NCBI GenBank assembly: GCA_905221605.1
Contig: CAJNDS010002321.1
Location: 236,001-300,000 of the forward strand
Source of the DNA: Symbiodinium natans
Lineage: Eukaryota; Sar; Dinophyceae; Suessiales; Symbiodiniaceae
Reading direction: 5' to 3'
Length of the DNA stretch: 64,000 bases
Position numbers and translations under genes: made by a program. The notes below the pieces were generated by a model. It did no database searches. It worked only from the letters and a program-made list of their open reading frames with translations, and was not told the origin of the DNA. Every line of letters starts with the position of its first letter. Position 1 is the first letter of the stretch. Positions 13,735-25,741 of the stretch are shown piece by piece.

Positions 13735-14165
13735 GCTCACTCTGGGGGCACTGGAGGGACACACTGGGGATTCTCTAATGTGGGGTTGGGCACAGGGATT
13801 CTGTGGAGATACTCTGTGGTTGGGCAGGGGATTTATCTGAAAAGTACTGAAGGGCGAGGCAACCAGGCACTCCAGGCTTCTGCGGATACTCTGGGGTTCT
13901 GGGCACTCCGGCGATTCCGGGATACATTGGAATCATGGATTGTCTGGGGATAACCTCGGATTCTCTGGAAGGCACTCCAGGGATTTTCTGGAAATAGTCC
14001 GGGGTTGGGCACTCCAGGGAGTTTCTGGAATACTCTGGGCACTTTCGGAACTCTATGGGGATTCCTGGAATATTTTGAAGTTGAGCACTCCAGGGACTCG
14101 GCACTCCAGGCCAGGGACCCTCTGGGGATACTCTGGGGATGGGCACCATGGGCTGTCTGGGGAGT
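13735..14165. repeat. Degenerate minisatellite around ACTCTGGGG/GGCACTCC
   Basis: About 430 bp of irregularly spaced copies of ACTCTGGGG, GGCACTCCAGG and GGATTCT motifs. The open frames over it on both strands are repeat artefacts, rich in Pro, Ser and Gly. Confidence 0.7.
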
Positions 14166-15690
14166 GGGGAAAAACTTGCAATTCCCGTATGGCTGTAAGA
14201 AGTACACTCACAGAAAGCCCATAAAGAACCGAAATCCCTTTTCTTTCACTTCTCAAGCAGCATGAAGAACCCCTCACCTAAACGAAGCAAGAGCCGAGAC
14301 ACACCATAACCCACCCCAAAACCAACATGATGGAAGAACTATGACCTTACCACGAACAAATTTAATCGCGGAGTATCTACAATTTCCTTCCTGGTTTCCA
14401 GCATGTGACATCAAGACCGAACCCAATACCTACTCCTCTCTGTCACAACAATCACATCCAAGCCAGTTCCGCACATTGAAATCAACATGCACCAGCAAAT
14501 GATTTACGATCCCCTTCCCTCCGAAACTGCACAAAAAACGACTACAGCAGAAAGCATCCTTCCACGACCCGAATGCGACGTTGCAACGCAACCCTGCACG
14601 TAGAGCAGATCTCACTTCAAACGGAGAGGCGAAACCCTACACGACCCGACTCATCTCCGTGCGAAAACGTCACCCCTTGAACAGCCTCATTTCTCCAGTT
14701 TCTCCACAATCAAGACATTAGGATGGCCCGAGTTCGCACCAGTATTGGAACCATTAGCCCAGAAGTACTCGCACCAGTACTGGAACCATTAGTCCCAGAA
14801 GTGCTACCACCATACTGAAACAAAATGAGACAAGATTCATGCTGATGATTTGTAGTCACGCCATATCACGCCTCCAACATGCAGACGAGCGACGACACTG
14901 AAGCGAATGAAGAGATATCTGCCCACAGTATTCTCGATTCCCGGGATCTGTATCTGGTATGTACCTGCTACATGCCCACCGCCGTCAATGATCCGCCAGT
15001 TCTGGCCCTTCTTCCTAGCCGATATTGAGAATCCTACCAGCCTATGAATGCCTTTCCACATACGACGCGTACTCTTGCAGCGGAAACCTGCCGGAGCCAT
15101 TTTTTGGTAGAGGTTGTGTAAGTCTTGAAGTTTTTCCTGAACAATCCGTGATACATTTCACTGCTACTCAGAAGGGTGTGTTGAGCACCAACGATTTTCA
15201 AGATGGAATGAGGTACTCGTTAATCTGAAAACCATCAGAGCGACGTTGAAACATGTGCATCTGGATGCCACACTGAAGGTTGAAGATCAAAGATTCCCAG
15301 CGACGTTTCCATGAAATCGTCGATGTCGGATTTGGCATGTTTCAAGATGTTTCAAGATGATCATGGGCAATCGAAGATTCCGGCCAGAATTCTTGCCAGA
15401 ATCTTCGATTAAGCGTCTGGAGCTCAAGACGTTTCAATTCGTTTCAAGAAAAACATATATACATATATATATATATACATACATAATATATATATATATA
15501 TGCTTCCCCCCCCCAGAGATCTACCCTTTTTTAATGCTTTTACTATCCAGAATCCCTTCCGATCTAGTCCCTCGTAACAATAGCTAACCGATCCTGCACC
15601 AACCCAAGACACCGAACCGGCAATTAAGAGGGAAATAGTGAAAAGGTCTTGGCTCATAGTATTCTCGCGTCCCCGGGGCTTACAGTACAT
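14166..15690. other. Host non-coding stretch with TA microsatellite
   Basis: No gene recognised. A (TA)n-rich tract lies at about 15452-15502, followed by a short C run. A near-duplicate CCAGTA-TTGGAACCATTAG segment occurs twice at about 14738-14760 and 14773-14795. Confidence 0.5.
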
Positions 15691-18600
15691 GATTTTTCCG
15701 CATCACCTTTTGCGCTCGAATACTTCCTAGTCTTATGGTTCGAGGATCTCCATTATCTGTATTTGATATGCAATACATATACCCTATATGCATACATGCA
15801 GTGGGTACTTATTCTACTTTTCCTTTGCATTTCCACAGGAGGCGAGGCCTACAAACACAGGCAGAACTCTATGGGATTTACGGTTAGGATTTAGGCCTCA
15901 AGGCCTACAATCTATAGGGGTATAAGGTGCTAATCCTATAGATTTTAGCGTTATAACCCTAAACTCTATATGCCTGAAGGCTTGAGGAAAACAGTAAAGT
16001 GGTTAAATCCCTGAGGGTTTAGGGTTATGGTTTTGCAATGCCCTGAACCTTCAACCCTAAACCTTTAACCCCTCATAGCGTTTAGGGTTGATAAACCCTG
16101 AAAAAACCGTAACCCTATAGGGCCCTATAGGGTTTAAGGCTTGACCTTAAACCTTTAACAACCTTATAGGGCTTAAAGGCTTTAATGCCTAAGCCTGATG
16201 TACCGAAGGTCTGGGCATTTATACCTTCAGCGTGATAACCCTACACCCTATATGCCTTAAGGCTTAAGGAAAACAGTAAAGGGGTTAAACCCCTGAGGGT
16301 TCTTCAGCGTTATAACCCTAAACCGTTTAGGCTTTCAGCCTTAAGGAAAGCAGTAAAGGGGTTAACTCCCTGAGGGTTCTTCAGCGTTATAACCCTAAAC
16401 CCTATATGCTTTAAGGCTTAAGGATAACAGTAAGGGGTTCAATCCCTGAGGGTTTAGGGTTGGGTTGTTGCAATGCCCTCTTAAACCCTGAACCTTGAAC
16501 CCCTATAGGGTTAAAACCCTATAGGGCTACCCCGAATAGGGTAGACAAACTCTGCAAAAACCTAAACCTTTAAACCCCAGAGGCTTAAAGGTTTCGAACC
16601 TCAACCTTTAAACCTATAGCGTTTCAAGGTAAGCTATTCGGTTTAAATACCTAGCCCTACAGGGATTAAGGCTTAAACCAGTTTGAATGCCCAAACCTAG
16701 GTTTCAATCCCCAGACCTTAAACCTTTAAAAGCCCTTATAGGGCTTCAAGGTTTCAATGCCTAAACCTGATGTACCCAAGGTCTGGGCATTTATACCTTC
16801 AGCGCCCGTGGGCTGAACACCCTTGAACCTTTTAGACCCCTAGTGATTTTTCCGCATCACCTTTTGCGCTCGAATACTTCCTAGTCTTATGGTTCGAGGA
16901 TCTCCATTATCTGTATTTGATATGCAATACATATACCCTATATACATACATGCAGTGGGTACTTATTCTACTTTTCCTTTGCATTTCCACAGGAGGCGAG
17001 GCCTACAAACACAGGCAGAACTCTATGGGATTTACGGTTAGGATTTAGGCCTCAAGGCCTACAATATATAGGGGTATAAGGTGCTAATCCTATAGATTTT
17101 AGCGTTATAACCCTAAACTCTATATGCCTGAAGGCTTGAGGAAAACAGTAAAGTGGTTAAATCCCTGAGGGTTTAGGGTTATGGTTTTGCAATGCCCTGA
17201 ACCTTCAACCCTAAACCTTTAACCGCTCATAGCGTTTAGGGTTGATAAACCCTGAAAAAACCGTAACCCTATAGGGCCCTATAGGGTTTAAGGCTTGACC
17301 TTAAACCTTTAACAACCTTATAGGGCTTAAAGGTTTTAATGCCTAAGCCTGATGTACCGAAGGTCTGGGCATTTATACCTTCAGCGTGATAACCCTACAC
17401 CCTATATGCCTTAAGGCTTAAGGAAAACAGTAAAGGGGTTAAACCCCTGAGGGTTCTTCAGCGTTATAACCCTAAACCGTTTAGGCTTTCAGCCTTAAGG
17501 AAAGCAGTAAAGGGGTTAAATCCCTGAGGGTTCTTCAGCGTTATAACCCTAAACCCTGTATGCTTTTTAAGGCTTAAGGATAACAGTAAGGGGTTCAATC
17601 CCTGAGGGTTTAGGGTTGGGTTGTTGCAATGCCCTCTTAAACCCTGAACCTTGAACCCCTATAGGGTTAAAACCCTATAGGGCTACCCCGAATAGGGTAG
17701 ACAAACTCTGCAAAAACCTAAACCTTTAAACCCCAGAGGCTTAAAGGTTTCGAACCTCAACCTTTAAACCTATAGCGTTTCAAGGTAAGCTATTCGGTTT
17801 AAATACCTAGCCCTACAGGGATTAAGGCTTAAACCAGTTTGAATGCCCAAACCTAGGTTTCAATCCCCAGACCTTAAACCTTTAAAAGCCCTTATAGGGC
17901 TTCAAGGTTTCAATGCCTAAACCTGATGTACCCAAGGTCTGGGCATTTATACCTTCAGCGCCCGTGGGCTGAACACCCTTGAACCTTTTAGACCCCTAGT
18001 GATTTTTCCGCATCACCTTTTGCGCTCGAATACTTCCTAGTCTTATGGTTCGAGGATCTCCATTATCTGTATTTGATATGCAATACTTATACCCTATATA
18101 CATACATGCAGTGGGTACTTATTCTACTTTTCCTTTGCATTTCCACAGGAGGCGAGGCCTACAAACACAGGCAGAACTCTATGGGATTTACGGTTAGGAT
18201 TTAGGCCTCAAGGCCTACAATATATAGGGGTATAAGGTGCTAATCCTATAGATTTTAGCGTTATAACCCTAAACTCTATATGCCTGAAGGCTTGAGGAAA
18301 ACAGTAAAGTGGTTAAATCCCTGAGGGTTTAGGGTTATGGTTTTGCAATGCCCTGAACCTTCAACCCTAAACCTTTAACCGCTCATAGCGTTTAGGGTTG
18401 ATAAACCCTGAAAAAACCGTAACCCTATAGGGCCCTATAGGGTTTAAGGCTTGACCTTAAACCTTTAACAACCTTATAGGGCTTAAAGGTTTTAATGCCT
18501 AAGCCTGATGTACCTAAGGTCTGGGCATTTATACCTTCAGCGTGATAACCCTACACCCTATATGCCTTAAGGCTTAAGGAAAACAGTAAAGGGGTTAAAC

Positions 18601-19148
18601 CCCTGAGGGTTCTTCAGCGTTATAACCCTAAACCGTATATGCTTTCAGCCTTAAGGAAAGCACTAAAGGGGTTAAACCCCTGAGGGTTCTTCAGCGTTAT
18701 AACCCTAAACCCTATATGCTTTAAGGCTTAAGGATAACAGTAAAGGGGTTCAATCCCTGAGGGTTTAGGGTTGGGTTGTTGCAATGCCCTCTTAAACCCT
18801 GAACCTTGAACCCCTATAGGGTTAAAACCCTATAGGGCTACCCCGAATAGGGTAGACAAACTCTGCAAAAACCTAAACCTTTAAACCCCAGAGGCTTAAA
18901 GGTTTTGAACCTCAACCTTTAAACCTATAGCGTTTCAAGGTAAGCTATTCGGTTTAAATACCTAGCCCTACAGGGATTAAGGCTTAAACCAGTTTGAATG
19001 CCCAAACCTAGGTTTCAATCCCCAGACCTTAAACCTTTAAAAACCCTTATAGGGCTTCAAGGTTTCAATGCCTAAACCTGATGTACCCATGGGCATTTAT
19101 ACCTTCAGCGCCTGTGGGCTGAACACCCTTGAACCTTTTAGACCCCTA
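15691..19148. repeat. Three tandem copies of a ~1.155-kb telomere-like satellite
   Basis: The sequence GATTTTTCCGCATCACC starts units at 15691, 16844 and 18001, giving periods of 1153 and 1157 bp. Line-by-line comparison shows near-identity, with scattered substitutions and small indels. Each unit opens with about 120 bp of ordinary sequence. The remainder is dense in AACCCTAAACC, TAGGGTTT and TATAGGG permutations, degenerate forms of the TTTAGGG telomere repeat. No substantial open frame runs through it. More degraded telomere-like sequence continues to about 19450. Confidence 0.9.
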
Positions 19149-19450
19149 GAGGGTTTAGGGTTCATGTTTTCATACCTATAAACCTTAAACCCTTGAGGTT
19201 TAAACTCTATGGGCTTAGCTTTAAATGACTAAATCTTGAGCCCTAAGCCTTGAAACCTTAACCCTATAGGGTTTGAAGGTCGAGAGTTTAGGCTGAACTA
19301 CCGGCTCAAGTTTGAATGCCTAAATCGTAAACCCTAAACCTTAACACCTTAACCCTATAGGGTTTAAAGGTTAAGGGTTTAGTTTTAATTGCCGGCTCAG
19401 GTTCTAATGCCTCAACCTGAAGCCCTAAACCTTCAAACCTTAGCCCTATG
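19149..19450. repeat. Degenerate telomere-like sequence
   Basis: Continuation of AACCCTATAGGG/TTTAAGG-type low-complexity sequence, without the 1.15-kb periodicity. Confidence 0.6.
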
Positions 19451-19582
19451 GGGTTCCGTGAGTTTTGAACTTCAATCTAGAGTTTTGAGCTTCAAAACTC
19501 CGGGATCCAAGATTCAAGATTCAAGATTGCAGGAAAAGTTTCCACGGGATCTTGAATCCTGCAGCCCGGAGTTTTGAAGTTC

Positions 19583-20086
19583 AACAATTGAAACGTTTCC
19601 GTTTCAATTGAAACGGCCGGGATCCAAGATCCAAGATCTAAGATTTCCCAGGACTCTTGCCGAGGCATCTTGGAATCCTAGGTCTCGCTAACCGGCCGTT
19701 TCAATTGAAACGTTTCCGTTTCAATTGAAACGGCCGGGGTCCAAGATCCAAGATCCAAGATTTCCCAGGACTCTTGCCGAGGCATCTTGGAATCCTAAAT
19801 CCAAAACCGGCCGTTTCAATTGAAACGGAAACGTTTCAATTGAAACGGGCAGAATCCAAGATATGGGATTCCAAGATGCCTCGGCAAGAGTCCTGGGAAA
19901 TCTTGGATCTTGGATCTTGTATCCCGGCCGTTTCAATTGAAACGGAAACGTTTCAATTGAAACGGCCGGTTTTCGAGATCCAGGATTCCAAGATGCCTCG
20001 GCAAGAGTCCTGGGAAATCTTAGATCTTGGATCTTGGATCCCGGCCGTTTCAATTGAAACGGAAACGTTTCAATTGAAACGGCCGG
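19583..20086. repeat. Array of nested palindromes arranged as a ~500-bp inverted repeat
   Basis: Five palindromic cores start near 19583, 19692, 19807, 19924 and 20041. Each contains two copies of the 12-bp palindrome TTTCAATTGAAA, and the full cores are flanked by CCGGCCG/CGGCCGG. The linkers of about 70 bp carry GATCCAAGATCCAAGAT and CAGGACTCTTGCCGAGGC. The first two linkers are in one orientation and the last two in the opposite, so the whole array folds around the third core. No gene signature was found. Confidence 0.9.
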
Positions 20087-20234
20087 CTTTCGAAATCTTT
20101 GAAGAGAGTTCTGAATGGCGTCGTGGGCATTATCATTGTGAGGCAGACGGATTTTATTGCATTGCGAAAATTCACTATGAAGCAGACGGATTTTGTTTCA
20201 TTGTTGAAAAAAAGGTGGGAAACGGTAGATCTTT

Positions 20235-20274
20235 GGGGGGGGGGGGGGGGTACCATATATATATATATATATAT
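20235..20274. repeat. G16 homopolymer followed by (TA)n
   Basis: A 16-base G run and then an alternating TA tract. A second TATG/TA-rich microsatellite lies at about 20558-20637. Confidence 0.9.
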
Positions 20275-20639
20275 CCGTGTTGAGATGTCTTGAAGCGCCT
20301 TGAGCTCAAGATGCCAACTCGAAGATTGAATATTCCGGCGGGACTTTCGGAAGGAAGCGTCGATTCCCCGTCGTTGTCTGTTGTCTTGAAAAGTCTCTGA
20401 AGCTCAATGAAGCTCAAGACGCCAAGCCAGAGATCGACAAGCGAAGATTCCTGGGAAGAGAGTCTCCGCAGAAGCTTCGATCTCCAATTTTCGATCGGAT
20501 GTCTCAAAAACATGAAGATAGGAGTCCACGAAACGGGGTGGCGGCGTACCAGATCCATTGTATGTATGTGTGCATGTATGTATGTATGCATGTATGTGTA
20601 TGTATACGTATATATATATACATATATATATATATATCA

Positions 20640-23600
20640 CTTGCAGTACTGTGCTGTTGCGTGCAAAAGCGAGGCTCCGATGCTGCCAGAAGCTTCACCT
20701 CTTGGCGGCTTAATCTGCCCCCTCGGACCAAACTCGCCACCTCACTGAAAGCATCCATGAGCACATGCACTGTGGTCGTTTCATCAACCAGTCCGTTGTT
20801 CCGTTCATGCTGAGATTTGTTGAGGTCGCCAACGCTCACAACACCACAGTGTGGTGACTCCTACCTTTCACCCAAAGGCGCACCACTACGTTTCATTGTC
20901 AAACAGGGTGTTCATTGACGATGAGGCCCAGGGGCCTTGCGCAGAAGACCGCATAGGAATGCTCAAGCAGTAGAGTTAAATCAAAGAATTTCGGGTGCGA
21001 CCAGCACGATGGGGGCTGAAGCCGAACGTATTGCGTGATTCTGCAGATCGAATCTGTCGGAATTCCTGTTTGCCGCAAGGGACAGCATGGGACGATATGG
21101 GACGTCTGCAAGTCTGCAGAAAACGAAACAAGCTTGTATGGCTTGTTGGGCCGATCCAACAAGGCAGCTACAGAGACAAGCGCTGACAATGTGAAGAACC
21201 TAAGACCACAGACGACAACAGGACTTTTCCATGACTTCTCTGGTTATGGCAAAGAACCCCCTGGGTCCGGGTCAAGGACCCGAGAGGCCCGAGCGTCAGT
21301 GAAGCGAGCATCTCCTTACTATGTGTCAAAGATTGTCACAGCTACGAGCGGTGAGCTTCTACAGTCTACGGCGTTCGCCAGTCGCAGAAAAGTTCGCACA
21401 AAGTGTCGAGTCTGCAAGCCTACGTTCCTCGCTATGTGAGCAGGTTTTGGAGAGGTGACGCCGTTCAACACGCAGAATAAGCTTGGGGGCCTCAGCTCCT
21501 TGGTCTCTCAGACAAGTTGCGGCAGTTCATCTCTGCAGTTCATTCTGTGGTGTTGCTCATCGATTTTTGGATGCCTCTTCAAGGTGATATGAATGAATGG
21601 GCATGGGAGATGGGAAGTCAATGTAGCCTGCAGCTGAGAATGAAGCCAGGGTCAGGAACACTCTGCAAGCTGTTTGCAAGCAGGTGTGCCATCTGCTTGG
21701 TCAAAGCCCAGCACTGTCCACAGCAGCATAAGCAAGCTCAGCAATGCACGTAGCTCAGCGCAATGCTCCGCATTCAGTATATCGCATCCTTGTTTGTGCA
21801 AATTTTGCGTTTTCCGACTTTGCTACCCGACTTCCTGCATTGGAAGAGCTTTGTTGTTTGAATATTATTTTTCCATCGGCGACATTTTGTCTGCTCCAGG
21901 CCACGGGTGACGGTCTTATTCCGGGCCTGGTCGACGGCCAACGGCTCTCTTCCGTCAAGCCCTGTGCTGCCTGAGGTCCCAGATTGCTTAGATTTCCCCA
22001 TTTCCCAGAACGGTATCGGAGTACCGATCAGTGAATTCATTCTCTTAGCAAGTCTTAGCTTACTAAGTTTTTACTAATGCCTTTCTGATCGGCTGCCTCA
22101 GGTGCCCACCTCCGGCGGCAAAGTGGTTGTAAGCCTCCGCAAGGAGGCAAGACCAGTGTAGTGGAGGTACTCTGGGTAATGGAAGTGACATGATGCATCA
22201 CTGTGTGGCCTGCAATGTGCGCGAGGGCTCGTGCAATGCTCAGGTGCCTCAAGGCTTCTGGGACAGTGATAGGCTCAGGCGGCGTCAGGTTCGTTCTCGA
22301 GTGCATTTCGTGAGTGTGCCCAGGATTGGGCATTGTCCTGGTCAATGGCCCTGTGCAGAAGAAACTTGTGCTTGCAACCCAAATTCTCAAAGCGCATGAG
22401 CCGCACAGCACCTTGCGAACAGCTGCACTCAGGCCGACAGGTGTCAAGAAGGGCAAGAAGCTCTGCGTGGAGGTGCCATCTGGAATGGAAGCAGGTGACT
22501 ACGATGTTCGCCTATCGTTTGGTGAGAAGATTATCCACGGAGTGGTTCTCAGTCGTGCACAGTTGAGCGCTTTGACAGTGCCATGCTCCATGCTCAGGGC
22601 TGGGCCTTGGGACCTCCTAGGACCTTAGAGCGCCTGAGGTGCAATACCTCTGGCGGTTAGAGACGGCGATGCGGAGGCGCTGAGCGACACATCGCGACAC
22701 ATCGCGACACATCGCGAGACACTGCATCCTTTCCCTCTGGTAAGAAGAAACGTTTCGACCATCGATCTGCTTTGTTTTGCTGTTCCAGGCAGATGAGGAC
22801 TTTGACGATTGAGTCCCGAAGTCGTGCTCTGCAGAGGAGTCCTTTCTTCATGCGACGTGTGGTGTAACCACCAATTGTTGTTTCATTTGTATCATTGTGT
22901 CCTTGCGCACATTTGCACACTAGAGACATGCCTTGCGGAGCTCCGGTATAGTCATGGCACTACGTTGCTTTCCAAGAGTTCGCTCCAGCTTGCTCGGACC
23001 TGGGACTGTACCCGGTACGCAAACTACTATACGAAGTGCAAGGAAGGCAGAAGCCAGTATTTGTGGTACCATGTGAGATCTTGACGTCTTTTGGCATGCA
23101 GCTGTGGCGGCAATTTTCGGATCAAGCAGGTTTCACTGAGACTGAAATTAGTCAGTGGCGAGAATCTCACCACTTGTTCCTACCAGTCCATGCCTTGTGG
23201 CATCGCAACTGACCCATCAAAGCGCCAGGGTTCCACATTTGCGAGTTTGTGCTGTGCTCCCTGCAAGCTCCTGCAGATTTGCTCTCTACGTGGACACGGA
23301 CATGCTGCAAGCTGCATCAAGCTGAAAACTCTCTGGCCTTGGCCTGCAAGGCTACACTTCGGCTCCAGAAGGTGGAGTCGTTAGCCGATCTTTTCTCTCC
23401 TTGGAACTTGGGGCGACTTTCGCTCTCCGGTCTGAGCCCCGAGATTGCAACGCCCGTGATGCGCTGTTATAGATACAATAGATACAGTCACTACATTGAG
23501 TTGAGACGTGTCTGCGCCCCTCGGGGCTTGCAACTCATGCTTGTTCTTTCTGTTGTGTGGTTTTACAATGTTTTACACATCATCTGGAGGTGTTGATGGA

Positions 23601-24342
23601 TCGCACTGCATCGGCCGAGATCGGCTCTCAGCTTGTACTACAGGCATGACGAAGCTGCCACGCCTTGAAGGAAGCTGCGAAAGGATATGAAGAAGTGAAA
23701 CCAACTTCTTCCTTAGCATGTTTGTCAATGCATTCAACTCTGAAAGTTAGGCGCTGGGGCGAGATGGAAGAGTGAAGAGATTGTCAAGAAGCAGTGCAGT
23801 GCGTAAAAATCAAGGATCATGAAGCTGCACCGGCAACACAGAGAAACAGCACGGAACTCTTTCTTAACGACGCAAATGCTTCTGAAATCATGCGGAGCCA
23901 CAGCTTCTGAAAACCAATTCCATGTCTGCGTTAAGTGACTCATTCGGAGTGTCTTTCGGAGTCCCTTTCGGAGTCCCTTTCCCCGGAGTCCCTTTCGGAG
24001 TCCCTTTCGGAGTGCTGTCATGCATTACCATGTTCCGCAGGACGAACCGTAGTGGAATGATAGGCTCGCCTATTGGAAATGACCCAGGATTCAGGTCTGC
24101 AGAATATGCAAACTCTCCAAGCTTTTTTGAAGTTCGAGTCATTCAGGTCCACAGGGAGCACTTCCAGCCCCATTTCCGGGGCAGGAAGCATGGGCGTGAA
24201 GGCAGGACAGCGAACAGACAGCGTAAAACGAGAAGTATCGGAATCATCTGAGAATGTCAGTCAGTCGATTTGTTAGGTTGTGGCCAGTACTTGGGCTCGC
24301 GATTCTCATGACCTCTTCGACTTTGAAGCAAATCAGCTGCAA
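20640..24342. other. Host stretch with unassigned exon-like segments
   Basis: No family recognised. A possible + strand exon at about 22380-22560 encodes GVKKGKKLCVEVPSGMEAGD followed by a beta-rich segment, but this is too short to assign. A 10-bp repeat (GCGACACATC, four copies) lies at about 22681-22717. Confidence 0.3.
23944..24013. repeat. 12-bp tandem repeat (GGAGTCCCTTTC)
   Basis: About six copies of a 12-bp unit, one with a CCCC insertion. The Gly/Val/Pro/Phe-like frames over it are repeat artefacts. Confidence 0.85.
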
Positions 24343-24777
24343 ACGCCGTCCCGCCACAGTTTGTTGAATGGCTCTCTGAGCTTGGCTGGTGTGATTCCTT
24401 GGACGATATTGGACTATTATCATTGCCAACAGATCAGGGAAGACACGGCACTGGATGTTACAACATTGTTACAACTGTTGCGCAGGCAGACTTTCACTGT
24501 CCCCAATTCGGCGAAGTTCGTTCGGTCTGGAACGGATGCCGCAATGCCAAGGAGCTTTCGCTCGGAAGTTGTGCCGATTTGTGCTTCATCTAGATAAGGT
24601 CCAGATGTTCACGGACAACGAGAACCCACCTGCAGGCTGGGTGTGTTCTCTCTCATCCCCACTGTAGTTGACACCAGAGGAATTTTGAGAGAATACGTTG
24701 GAGAGTATACTCCGTATAAACTTCACAGCCGAGTTTTGGCACCTGCTCCCTTCCCGGGTGTTGAGAGACTAACCTAA
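24343..24777 (+). CDS. Possible 3' exons of an unidentified host gene beside the insertion
   Basis: After an acceptor-like CCGCCACAG, a clean frame begins QFVEWLSELGWCDSLDD and runs to a stop near 24595. A second frame from about 24670 (VDTRGILREYVGEYTPYK) ends at TAA 24775-24777, only 37 bp before the viral left terminus. Both look protein-like and lie on the common host strand. No family recognised. Either stretch may instead be intronic. Confidence 0.3.
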
Positions 24778-24813
24778 GGGACTGTCGCCCACAGCCAGCT
24801 AAGGCACCCCCCC

Positions 24814-25296
24814 AAAAAAATAGTAGAAAAAAGGCTCCTAGGGTCAGGAGCATTAGGTGTTGCTGTGTCTGCTTCATTCTTTGTTTTCCATCATTGTCAC
24901 CTATCTTTTCTCATTGTTTGTTGCTGTTCTGTTTTCATTTCTCTGTCTCTGGGGTCTGTCTTCTTGTCATGGTCGTCTTATTCGTTTTTTCTTAGGGGTG
25001 TCTTATTCGTTTTGTCTGGGTTTGCTTCCTTCTTCGTTTTTTGCTTAACCCTAGTTCCGGTATCCCTCCTTTAAGTATTTGTTTAGTCTGTTATGTTTTC
25101 ATTTTTAGGCCTAGTAGTTATTCTTAACTTTTGGTTTTGGTTGGTTGTTATGTTATTTTCGGTCTCTGGGTTAGGCTATAATTGGCTTTTGTTAGGCGGT
25201 TCATAGAAACGCCTATCTTAAAGCCTAGTCTGGGCTTAGTTCGGTCTAGACATTCCCTAACTTTTGGTTATTCCTAGGGTTTTAGGGTGGTTCAAC
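24814..25296. repeat. Left terminal inverted repeat
   Basis: Matches the reverse complement of 44648-45129. The outer ~150 bp (24814-24966) and the inner ~145 bp (25138-25281) look identical between arms, except for A-run length at the tip (A7 versus T6). The central part (24967-25137) carries many mismatches. The arm begins with an A run followed by TAGTAG. Both arms contain a hydrophobic open frame of about 63 codons, probably incidental. Confidence 0.95.
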
Positions 25297-25330
25297 GATA
25301 ATATTATATTTGATAATAATATTATTGTTG

Positions 25331-25651
25331 TCACTTATTATTTAGTAAATCTTTGTATTCTTCTTCAATGTCCTGAATACTTTTATTAATCCACTTGACA
25401 GCATTCTTAGGTTTTTTATCTAAATATTTAGTGTCTGTGGTTTTATCTTCTGAGATTTTACCTTCCAAAATAGATATATCACGCTTAACATTCAAGACAT
25501 CATCTTGGTCAAAAACACTTTCATAAACTTTAAGCAACTTACATAACTCTTTAATTTTATTTAAGTAATCTATTTCATTTATTTTCATTTCATATATCTT
25601 CTTGATATACTTCGCTTGTATTTTATATGTATTTAAATTTGTATAATCCAT
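25331..25651 (-). CDS. Unknown early-type element protein (106 aa)
   Basis: First gene inside the left repeat. The predicted protein is Lys/Asp/Glu-rich and largely helical in character (KIKELCKLLKVYESVF in the middle; KNAVKWINKSIQDIEEEYKD near the end), so a small coiled-coil or DNA-associated protein is possible. No family recognised. Its start is supported by the shared TTAAAGAC...CGCCC element at 25669-25688, 28 bp upstream, also found before five other element genes. An AATATTAT-rich inverted sequence follows its stop. Confidence 0.7.
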   Translation of the reverse strand: MDYTNLNTYKIQAKYIKKIYEMKINEIDYLNKIKELCKLLKVYESVFDQDDVLNVKRDISILEGKISEDKTTDTKYLDKKPKNAVKWINKSIQDIEEEYKDLLNNK

Positions 25652-25668
25652 ATTATTATAGTATACTA

Positions 25669-25688
25669 GGGCGTTTTGTCTTTAAGTA
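25669..25688 (-). promoter_or_regulatory. Early-type promoter element
   Basis: Read on the minus strand: TACTTAAAGACAAAACGCCC, followed by TAGTATA and the start codon of the 106-aa gene. It is nearly identical to the copies at 26374-26394 and 27108-27127. Confidence 0.65.
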
Positions 25689-25741
25689 GTTTCAGGATCG
25701 TTCAACCATTTCATTATATTAATAATATTGTTATGGTTGAT

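Noticed and set aside
15060-15110. Relic dinoflagellate spliced-leader sequence
   Set aside because: GGAGCCATTTTTTGG near 15091 resembles part of a spliced leader only by chance. No full 22-nt match was seen anywhere in the window.
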